A DNA stretch of 64,000 nt, taken from Struthidea cinerea. Its lineage: Eukaryota > Chordata > Aves > Passeriformes > Corcoracidae. The stretch is taken from positions 202,915-266,914 of the forward strand of contig VZTI01001053.1 of NCBI GenBank assembly GCA_013397865.1, given 5' to 3'. A program made the translations under genes and the position numbers. This document shows, piece after piece, positions 1-11,777 of this stretch (position 1 is its first letter; the number at the start of each line of letters is the position of its first letter). The notes under the pieces were generated by a model. The model did no database searches. It was not told where the DNA came from and worked only from the letters and a program-made list of their open reading frames with translations.

Positions 1-3000
1 TCTTAATTATAGTTATTATTTCTATTAATGTCATTTCTGGCTAACTAAAAAATTTTAGGCTTGGTGTTAACTAGCAAATTTAAAATCTGGACCGTTCTTA
101 TTAGGCTACAGCACTTGAAGCACCTTGCTATGCAAGATGCTTCACAATTCTTCACAAGACGCTTCTGTTCTGAGGCCCATGTTTTACTGTCTACAGCTGT
201 GCCAAGTACTCAAGGATCTTCCTGTAGTTAAAGGAGAGGAACTTTAATGGTGCTTGACTCATCTGATCATGTGCAAATGTCTACTTTACAGTAACATGAA
301 TCTTATCTGCAATGATACTGGCAATACTGACTAGCTCTCTGTCAAGAGTAAAGGGAGACTAAAGTGACAAGTTCAAAGTTAGATGTCTATATTCAGCTGA
401 ACCATTCCTTGATTTGTGAGGGAGAAAGATGCTATCCTTTTTTTCCTTCTAACCATTTACTTGTTGGAATTCTATAGACTGCTGGCTGAGCAGCAGAGCG
501 AATTTTACAGCAATCAAAGTTTGAAATAAAACCAAGGTCAACCGAGCCGAACAGAACACTAATGAACAAAAGATGCACTTGTTCTGGGAAGAACAGATTT
601 TTCAATCTGAGTTGTCAAAATATCCCCTTTGAGTGTGTCTATAAATGGTGTAGGTGCTTCTGAAGCATCATCAGAGCTGTCAGTTTTGCAGATAGCTGGC
701 TTGAAAGAAGTGTGATTGAGACATGTCCTGGAAATGATGCACAGTGGGTTAAAATTTTGCTGCTGCACAACCTCTAAGAAAGGAGTCCACAAGGTGATGG
801 AAAAGTGGCTATATGAATGGAGAGCACCTAGAAAACAGGTTTTGTTGTATTTACAGCTTTTCAGAATGTTAATGACATATCCTACCACTCTCATATAGCG
901 TGGTCTTTGCTAGAGGTAGAAGTGGAAAGCAACTAAATTGCTGCTGTAAGATGGGTGGGTATAGAATACTGTTTCAGTCTTTTGTTTGCATAAAAATTCT
1001 CCTACATTTGCAGGCATGTCTGTGGGCAGAACAATGAGACCTTACTTCCTCATGAAGTTGGAAACAGTAGGATTCAGTGCTTTTATCACAGCAGCACTCA
1101 TAATTAGATTGCATTCCTTTTGGTTCTTAAGAGATTGCATTCTTCTTGGTTCTAAATATTTACCACAGTTCAAGGTCTTTTTAAAGTGGAAATAAAATAG
1201 CCTGCTCTTCATCTTTCTTTTGCAGAGTACAGCCCTACAGATTTCAACATATTTCAAGGTTTTTGGCTAGGATACTGAAGATCTTTCAGTGTTCAAAAGT
1301 TACAAGTGGTTCTATTAAATTCCTCTGTGCACTCAAGTCATTGCTACGAAATGCAGAAATTTCTGCAAAATAACACTCTATCACTTTGGAATGATGCACA
1401 ACAAAAATGTGTGTACTCTGTAAATTATGAACATTTATACTACTAGTTTCATCTAGTTCACCTATAACTCTATCATGCTTTTTTATGGGTAGCAAAAGGC
1501 ATTAGCTTGTTAGCTGCAGTCATCATGTTCCTTTGATTCCTTTTAAAGTACTTTTCACTTAGGTTCTTCTGCCTTTCCCTCTTAGAGTGCGTTTCTGATG
1601 ATTAAATCTTTCATACTCTCTTGTACTCTCTGCCATCTCCATCAAAGTACTAATGGAGCACTTTCAGTTCACTTGCCTTGATAGGGCAACTTGCCCTATA
1701 GGACAAGAGGCATAGCTCTTGCTGATTTGTCTGTCTGGCTTTAAAATCTTGTGTTTGGTCTCAGAGCCAGTGAATCTTTTTTGCAACAGTTGGAACATGG
1801 GTGATTTTGGGCCCTGCATAGATTCCTGTTCTTGTTCTTTACATGTATACAATATTTACTTATCTTGTTGGGAAGCTTAATTCAATATTTGTATGATGCT
1901 TTGAAATCCTTAGATGCTGTGGAGAATAAATTATGGTTCATTTATTACATGTCACATTGTAGTTAGTAATTTACAGTGTCTAAGCATCTTTTATTACCAA
2001 TGCATTTAGAGCTAAAAATTCACGCGCTATCGTAGGACTTTGGTCTACCAAATGTAATTTTTTCCTAATTTTTGATTAGACAATGACATAAGATCAAGAA
2101 GTATAAGTCTTTTATAAAATACATGTATTTTTTAAAGTTTAATACTTTCTAAAAGCTGAAAAGGGTCTGAAAGCTAAGTGATTTTTACGTAGCCATACCT
2201 CACAGAAAGTATCTCCAAGTCACCCTGAATTTCATTAATATTGTGAGAAGGATTTGTGTTTGAGAGAAAAAGGGAGTTTACCTTGGAGATAAATCTGGGC
2301 AACTGATATGACTTGGGTGGTCTCTTCTAGTCTTGTTTTCTTATGAATGAAGACTATCCAGAGCATATTTTAATAATACGCTTGTCCTTCTATAATAGAT
2401 ATCTGCAGTTTGCTTTATACGTACATGACTTATTAAACAAATAACATTAAATTTTTATTTGTGTGAGTGAGTGGTACATACACACAATACATAGTGATAT
2501 ATATTCTGGTCTTGAGGAGATAATAGAACTCTGTGGTGGGCTGGTACTGAATCTCCTGATAGGTAAAAAGGGCAGCTTACCCACAGGCTTCTTCACAATT
2601 CTGTGGTCTCTAATATCAGATCAATTTTTGGGGTGTTTTTTTAAAACCCTCTTGCCTTGGTCAGGGAGACTTCTCGTCTCCAAACTAGAGGAAACATGCT
2701 CAAAAAGTCTTTCATGTGACACAAGAGTGGATGGCACATTCAGAGTGCATTGTTGTGGTTGTTGCAATGTCATCACATACAGGGTTATTATGATCTCTTT
2801 TAGTTTGCTGTGTATGCTGAGAGTCTGGCTGCACCACTCCTACTACCATGTAGCAGGGAACGTGAGAGTTTATTGCACTGAACTATTGATTGTAGAAAAT
2901 AGTTTAAAATCGTGTCTTTGATTAGATGTTTCCTAACTCCAGGCAATAAACCCAGGCTGTTTTGCAATGTATAGATTAAAACATAGAGATGTTAAAATGA

Positions 3001-3900
3001 GAACATGGCTGCTTATAAATTAAGCTGAAGTGGTCTTTAAGAGAGGCCTCTGAACTATCAAATCTGGTGAGAGGCTGCATACCATTAGGGGTGGTCACAG
3101 ATGTGTCTTCATACATCAGAGAGCTCTTCATACTGTGTGCCTCCTAATAAGGCTTCCTGTTTGCTTTTGAGATCTCAGTGTGGGAGAAAGGATGGAAAAA
3201 AATATTGTGGTACAGCCCTGCAATTTATACTTTGACTTCATTCCCTTGTTACTACTATAGAAGTAATTTCATTCTCAGTTTCATTCTTACTTCCAAAGGG
3301 CAATCATTTGTGCTCACAATATTTGTGTGAGCACTTTTGTTGTACGTGCATGTATGATTTTATTATATACTACTGCAGTCTGCTGACTGATTTACCTGAA
3401 AGAAGAGCAGGCAGACTGGAGTGGGACTACTCTGAACAAGGAAAGAATAACCCACCTCTTTTTCAGGGCATAAATACAACAGTAGTTGCAATTTCTATCA
3501 ATATGATAATAACACAAATAGTGGTTTTCAGAACACCACACCTGCTAACACACAATCTCCTTCACCAAAAACCTACACTGCCTGTTTTTTTTCCATTTGA
3601 AGTAGGAGGGTTGGTGGCTGTAATGAAAACCTCCAACTGGTGAATGGGAACATTCCTCAAGGCATGAGATAGAGTAGTTCCACTGTGAGCTGCAGGCTGA
3701 TCTGCTCTGGCTAGGCTCGGCTGCAGCTCTTGCACGGCTCAGAAACTCCACTGACGCCCAAGGAGTTACTATGCTTGCATAGCCACAGCAAGTGGCTTCC
3801 TAAAATTAGCGCAAAACTCATCTAATTATTTCAGTTTTTTAACGTGCCCAAGTTGCCAATCTTTGTACAATTGATGTTCTTAATGACAAGCTTTTGGAAA
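1..3900. other. 5' flank, no gene recognised
   Basis: AT-rich non-coding sequence. The longest open frames (for example 152 codons at 2463 on + and 111 codons at 3308 on +) lack recognisable domains, splice context or biased codon use and are taken as chance frames. No repeat family was recognised with confidence. Confidence 0.7.
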
Positions 3901-3929
3901 TTGGGAGCTTAGAAGAAAGGAAGAAAGGA

Positions 3930-3949
<20 letters not shown>

Positions 3950-3960
<11 letters not shown>

Positions 3961-4365
3961 AAGAAAAAGAAAAAGAAAGAGAAAGAGAGAGAGAGAGAAA
4001 GAAAAAGAAAAAGAAAGAGAAAGAGAGAGAGAGAGAAAGAAAAAGAAAAAGAAAGAGAAAGAGAGAGAGAGAGAAAGAAAAAGAAAAAGAAAGAGAAAGA
4101 GAGAGAGAGAGAAAGAAAAAGAAAAAGAAAGAGAAAGAGAGAGAGAGAGAAAGAAAAAGAAAAAGAAAGAGAAAGAGAGAGAGAGAGAAAGAAAAAGAAA
4201 AAGAAAGAGAAAGAGAGAGAGAGAGAAAGAAAAAGAAAAAGAAAGAGAAAGAGAGAGAGAGAGAAAGAAAAAGAAAAAGAAAGAGAAAGAGAGAGAGAGA
4301 GAAAGAAAAAGAAAAAGAAAGAGAAAGAGAGAGAGAGAGAAAGAAAAAGAAAAAGAAAGAAAAAC
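3950..4365. repeat. Purine-only minisatellite, 38-bp unit, about 11 copies
   Basis: The + strand is entirely A and G. The unit starts AAAGAAAAAGAAAAAG and continues through GAAAG into a (GA)n run. Successive units begin at 3960 and 3998 and every 38 bp after that, with essentially no visible differences until the array ends near 4362. A shorter AAGG/GA-rich lead-in covers 3910-3950. The array has no stop codons on either strand, so it produces open frames that are not genes. A homopurine tract of this length with mirror symmetry can form triplex (H-) DNA. Confidence 0.95.
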
Positions 4366-5670
4366 ACAGGAACACACGGGATGCATAGGAAATTATCTGA
4401 CAGGCAGGTGTGCAGACAGTCAAAGCAATATGCATTTTTCTTTAAGTATAATTGTGTTTGGGTAGTATGCAGGAGCTTCAGTCATGACTGACACCCTGCT
4501 CTGTATTAGATGCGCTGTAGCCACTTAATAAAAGGCAGTTCTTGAGTCATAATAAAGAATTACTGGAGCTTCATGTTTAACTGAAGCACCAAGTACCTTA
4601 CCACAATCAATTGTAAGAAAGAATTTATAATATGATTCAAGAGGACTCTGGATACTCCTAATATAAGATAGAGTACATGGTAGTATTTTAGAGTACTTTT
4701 ATGGTCAAGTATCCATATGTTATCTGTAGTAGGAGATGAAGATAACTGGTTTATTAGTGTGGTAATTGAGACTGAATGATGTGGACAATATAAGAGGGAG
4801 GCAAATATATATTTACTCAGAATGCTTAAATGCTTCAGTAACTTTAGTGCATTACTCTGCTAACCTCTTCCAATCTGTTAAATATGTATTGAGTAGATAA
4901 TGAGGCTATATCCTCGTAACACAAATTATTTAAAGTAAAGCAGTGGTTTAAAGCTACTAGTTGTGAATTATTCCAAAACCTTTCCCAAAGAAGTTCCCAA
5001 GATGAGGGCTGTAGATCACTGTCAGTTTAAGGAAAGAAATTGTGTTAGATTATGCTGGCTCTTTCCCATGTTTTCAGCTGCTAATTTGCATTAAAATATG
5101 GCTAAAAATACACAAATTTTTCACAAATATTACTTCACTGTGGAAGCAGTTACTGTATTGTCCAAAGTGTTGCTATGTACTTGTCTTGAAAAAGCCTTCG
5201 AGTCACATGAAGTCTCTTCATCCAGACATAAATGATAGTCTAAGAAGAGCTGACAGTCTCTTCTCTGGCATTTACCTTGCAGGCTGTGCATTAGTGAAAG
5301 GATGCCTTTTTTCCTGCCCCACAAATAGGAGATGGAAATGTTCCAGATTGATTTTGATTTCTCCTTTAAAGGTGACTGAAGTATTTTCAACGTAATTGCA
5401 ATAGCTTTTGAAAATATTACTATAATTCACTTTCTGTGGTTTTTTTCAATATAGGCCTTCTCCTATGCATCCATGGATTGCCTACGAAATGGTCCAAACT
5501 GAATTAAGAAGAAAAACTGAGACCAGATGTGGCGAGGAAAGGAATTAACTATAATACTGTTATGTTAATGAAATTTGAAGTTTGGTTTAGCAAAAAGATA
5601 TCTTCTTTTAGCAAGCCTTTTCTTTCTTTATATGCACTTAAATGATGCATCTAGACAATTATTCAGCCCT
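4366..5670. other. Non-coding flank
   Basis: AT-rich sequence between the minisatellite and the first CR1 copy. No gene, RNA gene or repeat was recognised. Confidence 0.6.
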
Positions 5671-6077
5671 AGAATCACAGAATATGCTGAGTTGGAAGGA
5701 ATCCACAAGGATCATCTAGTCCAACTCTTGGCCCTGCACAGGACACCCCAAGAGTCACACCATGTGCCTGAGAGCATTGTCCAAACTCTTCTTGAACTCT
5801 GTCTGGCTTGTTGCTGTGACCACTTCCCTGGGGAGCCTGTTCCAGTGCCCAATCACCCTCTGGGTGAAAAACCTTTTTCCTGATATGCAAACTAAACCAC
5901 CCCAACTCAGCTTCATCCGTTCCCTGGGTCCTGTCACTGGTCACGAGAGTGATACTATCTGTACCTGTCCCTCTGCTTCCCCTTCTGACAGTGTTGAACA
6001 CCACAATGAGGTCTCCTCTCAGTCTTCTCTTCTCCAGGCTGAACAAACCAAGTCACCTCAAATGCTCCTCCTAATTG
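5671..6077 (-). mobile_element. CR1 LINE 3' fragment
   Basis: Read on +, it starts with the reverse complement of the avian CR1 3' end (AGAATCACAGAAT, then TTGGAAGGA and ATCTAGTCCAACTC). It continues through the conserved block about CACCATGTGCCTGAGAGC and the editing-like GTCACTGGTCACGAGAG region. The element therefore lies on the minus strand with its 3' terminus at 5671. Short minus-strand open frames here are remnants of the reverse transcriptase C-terminus. It belongs to the same subfamily as the copy at 49122. Confidence 0.95.
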
Positions 6078-7293
6078 TTTGTCAAATTTTTTCATTATGC
6101 AGTGTAGATTAATAGAGATCAAGATACCACAAAAGAAATTTCTAAAGGTAGATACTGTCTTAAGCACATGGTTAGACTACAAAAGATAGAGGGGCATGAA
6201 GCTGAAAACTTCTGAACATCCTCAATTTCTTTTGATGTTTGTATAAATACATATTTTCATTTCTTTTATCAGCTTGTTTGTTTTAATACGTCTATGATAA
6301 TTAACTGATGGTCAAGCCAAAATGCATTCACTTCAAACTATAATACTATACAAATAGCTGTGTGAAGCAAGAAGATAATGTCTCTTATCTGCCAATACAC
6401 CTTCATCTTCCTTTTCAGCTTCATTAAGATTAGGAAGGACTTTCCTTGCATTTCTAGAAAAGTAATATTTTCTTCAGGTCTTTACAGCACCTCATAGGCA
6501 GATGGATCACAATTTTCATGTGATCTCTTTCTCCCTCAGAGAAATACCCACGAGTATCAACAAACCCAGTAGAAAACCCCATGTTGTTCTTAATAAACCT
6601 GAGACTTCCTTCAGGCATAGAGCTGTCCATTATCCAGCATTTCATTCTGTGCATGTGATCATAAAGCCTTGTTTGGTCATAATTTGAAATATACTGCATT
6701 TGGCTTTCCTGTGTTAAGTCCTCATATTTAACATTCTAGAGACTTGCATGGAAATTCTGCTATGGGTAATTTTTAGAGCTCTACCATGCAAGAGGGCTGG
6801 GGCAACCAAAAATATAAAAGGAAAACAATATTTTAAAATGGTAGTTTGTTAGGCATAAAGAAACTTGCTGTTTACTTTTCAGTATTAATTAAAAAGTTGC
6901 ATGTCCTTTTTCAAGTTGGCTCATTTTCTTCTGTGGCCCCAGCTGATCGCTTTATTGAATGCCATTTGGCCCCACCAGTGTTTAAAACTCTTAATTATCC
7001 TTTCTAGCTTTCTGACATTGTGTTTTCCTTCTTGACATTCACATACTGTAAATATAGCTCTATCCAGGATGAATTCCATCTAGCAGACATTGCTTGACAG
7101 CTCTAGTAAATTCAGAATGATCTATTCATTCATCAATATGTGTGTACAATTTCCATTAAGCTCAATAAAATTTGTGTACAGCTGTAATAATTGGAGTCTT
7201 TTAACACTGTAGTGTCTTACTAATTGCCAGGGAGGTTCACCAGTAAACTGAGATACCTCTCTACTTTCTAAGGCTCTAGGAGTGTTTCAGTGG
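6078..7293. other. Non-coding flank
   Basis: Single-copy-looking AT-rich DNA. Nothing was recognised. Confidence 0.55.
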
Positions 7294-7826
7294 TCATTGG
7301 CACTGGTGAGGCTGCACCTCAAATTCTATGGCTGGTTTTGGGGCCCTCACTACAAAAAAGATATTGGGGTTCTGGAGCATTTCTAGAGAAGGGCTGGTGA
7401 AGGGTCTAGAGAGTAAGTCATATGAGGGGCAGCTGAGTGAAGTGTTTAGCCCAGACAAAAGGAGGTTCAGGGGAGACCTTACCACTCCCTACAATTCCCT
7501 GAAATGAGGTTGTAGCCAGTCAGGGATTGGTCTCTTCTCCCAAGTATAAAAGCAATAGAACAAGAGGAAATGGCCTCAAATTGCAGCAGAGGAGGTTTAG
7601 ATCAGCCAGTGAGAAAAAATTTCTTCATGAAAATGTTTGCCAAGGATTGGAACAGACTGCCCAGGGAAGTGGTTGAGTCACCATACCTGGAAATATTTAA
7701 AAGATGTGTAGATGTGGCACTTTGGGACATGGTTTAGTGGTGGTCTTGGCAGTGCTGGGCTAGTGGTTGGACTTGACAATCTTAAAGGTCTTTTCCAACC
7801 TAAGCAATTATATATTTTATGATTTG
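7294..7826 (+). mobile_element. CR1 LINE 3' fragment
   Basis: Sense-orientation CR1. It runs from the reverse transcriptase tail (GGCTGGTGAAGGGTCTAGAG), through GGAGGTTCAGGGGAGACCTT, GAACAGACTGCCCAGGGAAG and GTTGGACTTGACAATCTTAA, to the 3' end AGGTCTTTTCCAACC and a degenerate terminal repeat near 7825. Several indels and stops show it is inactive. Confidence 0.95.
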
Positions 7827-10221
7827 AAAACTAAAAATAAGGAACATTTAATTTTCTTATGGGAGTAGCTTTGATGGAAGGTCCTCCTTCTGCACCTCTT
7901 GGCTGGTGTGTCTGACCCAATCTGCTGTGACACTTTCCTAACCTATAGAGTGGAGTACACGTCCCTGTTGACCCAAGCTGCAAACACTTGACGGTTGCAG
8001 GATAAGTGTGCTAAAGCTTGTAGCTGCCCTGCTGAGACCGCAGGTGTGTCTCACTGCTTGCTTAGAAACATCCTCACATTTACACTCTGGAATGGAAAGG
8101 TTAGGAGAAAAAGTAGAAGTATCTAATAGCTTCATATTGTGGCCTAACACAATTTGACCATGTTTTCGTTGCAAAGGTTAATATATTCAACTTGGATTTG
8201 TTGAATCATGTAAAGTAATATTTCACAACATGCTCCAGGAAAAAAAAAAGGAAAAAAAAAGAAGAGTATATATGGTTAGCTTGTTTTATAGGACTAAAGA
8301 ATGCCTGAAGATCTTTGTAATGATTTTTGTGTGACAGAATCAGTCAAAGTTAATGATGTTGCAGGCCTCAGTTGTGGTTATATTAAAAATAATTGCATTA
8401 CCCTTGCACAAATCATTTCTGTTGCTATATAGTTTAAATATTTTATGCAGTTTTTAAGGACTGATCCTATTCTGAGGCAGGAAAAAATGCAATAATCTGT
8501 GCCATTTCTTCCGTCTCAAACCACAACGAAATTTTCTACTATCATTATTATTGAGATATTCACCAATCAGCCTTCTGAACCTTCCTGTTTTGAATTATTT
8601 TTCTTATCCCTTATGGCTGTTTTTTTAAATGTCTACCTACTTATGATCAATTTGAGTACATTTTTGAAGACCCCAATCATCATATGTTAAACAAGTGTGA
8701 ATTTTGAACAACTAAAATCAAGTCAAGGCATGTCAAGGTTTTTGTCCTGTGGAGGACTTCACGAGCTGGGTCATATGCAGGTATAGATGTATAAAAGTGT
8801 GAATGGGTGATATGCAAGTATGTCTTTCGTTGTGCTTATTGGAAGACCCTTAAGAAGCAGAAATTTTGTTTGAAAAATAATCTGCTGAGCCTTTAGGTAC
8901 TTACTCAGAGAAGCTGTTTATTACTTATTCAAGTGAATTATAAAGGCCAATGAATACCAAAAGGGTTTCAAGAACTCAGAATGAGAGTGGTAGAAATTTT
9001 TGCATGTCATAGTCAGAAATTTTTCTTTTTCCATGAATATATGCAGTCAGTTTGTGATACTATTTCAGCTCTATCACTTCAGCAGTAGCTAAAGTAAAGA
9101 ATATGTAGGTTTACAAACTTGAAAAATTGTGGGATATACAGCAGGAGGGGAATAGAAGACATGAACAAGAAAGAAGTTATGGAAAGAGGAAATTTTGAAC
9201 TAGTTTAATGTCACTAATTAATATTTGGTTCTTAGTTAATGCCCAAAAAACTCACATATCCTAATGATTACTGGACATCAAAATGTGTCTGTGGGTTATA
9301 AGGAAAGGGAAGGGCATTGCAAAGAGCTCAGGATGATGCAGGGAAGAGGTAACAGAGTCTCTGTAGAAATATTTATTCTTTCAAAAACAGAGATAAGTAT
9401 AATAAAACTTATCATTCATAGTGCACTTCTTCATTTCACATTTGCTGTAGACATATTGGCATTACTTCTATGAAAGCATTTGAAATATTTATGTATTAGC
9501 ACTCGATATGGATAAGGCAAGGGAGGAAAAGCCTCAAGGAGGAAAAACCAAGGCACTTGGGCAAGATTTCAGAAACACTTTTCCCAGGACTGGCATTTAA
9601 GCTTTGTCCTGGGCTGTGCTCAAACCTCTAGGCCACAGCTCTCCTGGGATATCACATATTACGTATGGATGAGCTTTCAAAGTGACCTAAAAGATAGGCA
9701 CTGTACTCCCTCTGAAAGGCAACAGGATTGAGGATCCTAATATCCCAAGGCCTTTCTGAAAATCTCATCTTACACACAGTCTTAACCACTTCATCACAGT
9801 CACTAAATAACAGCAGGTACTTGTTAGCAGCATGTGTACTAGTCACTGAAAATAATTTATCCCTGCTTTGGGGCTCTTCTAAAGAAATTATACCTCTCCA
9901 TTTCTCAGCTTTCTCTATATAACACCTGAGAAATAATTGTTTTCATTTTTCTTTGCCTCATTGATTGTAGAATAAATAATCCATGAATAACTCCCCACCC
10001 TCATTATTCTACCGTATCTGGTGAGCAATAACTTTTGGTTCAGCTGTTTAAGAGCAATGGCAGGAGGGATGGAGCAGGATGGAAAACAGGAGTCAGACTC
10101 TTGCAATCCCGAAAACATAAGTCTGGGATATGGCCAGGTTGTCTCCATCATCTCTTGTAGGTGAAAACCACAGTGATACTTCAATGCAGCTTGCTTCCTG
10201 GCTCGCTCTCGGGCTGAGAAT
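7827..10221. other. Promoter-distal flank, no gene recognised
   Basis: AT-rich sequence up to the sharp compositional change near 10222. It may hold proximal enhancers, but no specific site was identified. Confidence 0.55.
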
Positions 10222-10666
10222 TAATTACCGAATGGCAACATCTGCATTAGCGGCTCCTGCAGCCCCAGGTCTCCGCAGGCGGGATGATACTCGCTCCCCA
10301 CCAGATCTAGGACCGCTCGGAGGACTTGCCTGCTGGCCACCTGTCTCGGATCCCCGCAGGCTGGAGCTCGGGGAGCCGCGGTGTGCGGGGGAGCGGCGGG
10401 AAGGGCGGCAGGGACGCCGCGCCTCCGCTCCAGCGGCACCGCGACANCACTCGCCCCGGCCCCGGCCCTGCTCCACCTTCCCTCCAGCCCCAGCCCTAGT
10501 GCCGGCCCTGATCCCTGCCCTGGCTCCCGCCCCGCTCCGCCCCAGCCCCGGCCCCGATCCTCGCCGCCGTCCCCCGGCTCCGCATCTGAGCCAGGCAAGG
10601 GAGGACGATCGCGGTCCTGGAGGCCCGAGGGGCGCAGAGGAAGAAGGAGGAGCTGAAGGAAGCGAA

Positions 10667-10690
10667 GGGAAGGGGAGGGGAGCGCAGGGG
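10667..10690 (+). promoter_or_regulatory. Canonical G-quadruplex motif
   Basis: Four G-runs of three or four (GGG, GGGG, GGGG, GGGG) are separated by loops of 2, 1 and 6 bases, which satisfies G3+N1-7. The motif lies in the CNTNAP2 promoter just before the gap. Confidence 0.6.
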
Positions 10691-10699
10691 AGAGGCTTT

Positions 10700-11017
10700 N
10701 NNNNNNNNNNNNNNNNNNNNNNNNNNNNNNNNNNNNNNNNNNNNNNNNNNNNNNNNNNNNNNNNNNNNNNNNNNNNNNNNNNNNNNNNNNNNNNNNNNNN
10801 NNNNNNNNNNNNNNNNNNNNNNNNNNNNNNNNNNNNNNNNNNNNNNNNNNNNNNNNNNNNNNNNNNNNNNNNNNNNNNNNNNNNNNNNNNNNNNNNNNNN
10901 NNNNNNNNNNNNNNNNNNNNNNNNNNNNNNNNNNNNNNNNNNNNNNNNNNNNNNNNNNNNNNNNNNNNNNNNNNNNNNNNNNNNNNNNNNNNNNNNNNNN
11001 NNNNNNNNNNNNNNNNN
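10700..11017. other. Assembly gap (318 N)
   Basis: A run of N interrupts the promoter island. It is flanked on the left by G-rich sequence able to form a G-quadruplex (10667-10690) and on the right by a GGA repeat. This is the usual setting for sequencing dropout. The true length is unknown. Confidence 0.99.
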
Positions 11018-11047
11018 TGAGGAGGAGGAGGAGGAGGAGGAGGAGGA
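11018..11047. repeat. (GGA)n microsatellite next to the gap
   Basis: About nine GGA/GAG units begin directly at the gap edge and are followed by a short TGC run. The true array may extend into the gap. Confidence 0.9.
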
Positions 11048-11145
11048 AGGTTGCTGCTGCTGGTGGCAGCGTTTCCTCCTGCTGGAAGATGATGAATACA
11101 TGAGGAGAGAGGCTCTGAGCCTGCTTCTGTGCTGCGGGAGTGTCT

Positions 11146-11165
11146 CTCCCTCCCTCCCTCCCTCC
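11146..11165. repeat. (CTCC)n microsatellite
   Basis: About five CTCC units lie in the promoter-proximal region, upstream of the TATA-like element. Confidence 0.85.
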
Positions 11166-11228
11166 CCTCTCCCTGCCTCTGTGTGAGTGTGTGTTTGGCT
11201 GCCCGGCTGTGTGTGCGTGTACACTGTG

Positions 11229-11235
11229 TATATAT
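11229..11235 (+). promoter_or_regulatory. TATA-like element
   Basis: TATATAT follows a GT-rich stretch and lies about 545 bp before the start codon. It could position a start near 11260. Its distance from the CpG island core and the GT/TA-repeat context make it equally possible that it is only part of a simple repeat. Confidence 0.35.
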
Positions 11236-11239
11236 ATCT

Positions 11240-11777
11240 GAGCTGGGAGGTTATTGCAAGCTTCTCTCAGCAGCGCTCCTCTGTACAGGAAGAAGGGCTC
11301 AGCTGCAGTGGTAGCATCAACAGCAGCATTACCAACACCAACTGCTTTTTTCGCCTTTCTTCCTTCCCTTCATCTCCATCTCCCTTTTCCCTCCCTCCTC
11401 CCACGTCTTTGGGGGATTGCTTTTTCTAATTTTTTTCATTATTTATTTTTTTCCTCTAGAATCCTTGTTATTTGATACTTCGTGGCTTTTTCGCTTCTTA
11501 TTTTTTTTCTCCCCCCTTCTTCTGAGAAGGATACACAGAAACATACACGCACAAACACAGAGAAAGAAAAGTACCGGGACTTATCCTGCTGCTGCAAACA
11601 CAAAGATAGCAGACGAAGAGGGGGTTTGGCTTCTACCCCAAGGTAAAGCCCTGCCCCCTTTACCTCCTCGACACCTTCTCCGAGCAAGAGAAGGAAAGAG
11701 AGCGAAGGGGGCCAAAGTGGAGAAAAGCAGGTCTTCTGCGGCTGGCATTTGGAGTACAGGGAGCCAGGAAGTGAAGG
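11240..11777 (+). other. CNTNAP2: CNTNAP2 5' untranslated leader (5' limit approximate)
   Basis: This is the sequence between the TATA-like element and the start codon. It contains no ATG on the + strand; the last one upstream is at 11100-11102. It is pyrimidine-rich from 11340 to 11520 and purine-rich from 11525 to 11777. The left limit assumes a start about 25-30 bp after the TATA-like element at 11229. Initiation further upstream, in the CpG island or the gap, is also possible. The leader holds splice-like signals at 11458 and 11642, listed separately. Confidence 0.6.

Larger units (their letters stand above)
10222..11280 (+). promoter_or_regulatory. CNTNAP2: CNTNAP2 promoter / CpG island
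   Basis: Base composition changes abruptly near 10222 from AT-rich flank to GC-rich, CpG-dense DNA. It includes GC boxes (CCGCCCCG and CCCCGGCCCC near 10525-10560) and runs of GCGG/GCCG near 10385-10425. The dense part runs into the N gap and ends near 11220. It sits directly upstream of coding exon 1, as expected for a neuronal CpG-island promoter. One ambiguous base lies at 10447. Initiation is probably dispersed. Confidence 0.75.

Noticed and set aside
2463..2921. 152-codon + frame
   Set aside because: Starts at a non-ATG codon, has no recognisable domain, and its composition is like the surrounding non-coding DNA.
3894..4388. 164-codon Lys/Arg/Glu-rich open frame on + and Ser/Phe/Leu-rich frames on -
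   Set aside because: Produced by the 38-bp purine minisatellite, which has no stop codons in any frame on either strand.
5675..6046. Minus-strand frame of 123 codons
   Set aside because: Remnant of the CR1 reverse transcriptase end, not a host gene.
10130..11020. 296-codon Pro/Ala/Arg-rich frame through the promoter
   Set aside because: It runs through CpG-island sequence and the N gap; GC-rich DNA lacks stop codons. No domain is recognisable.
10496..11224. 242-codon minus-strand frame with a poly-Ser tract
   Set aside because: The Ser run is the antisense of the GGA repeat and most of the frame is gap N.
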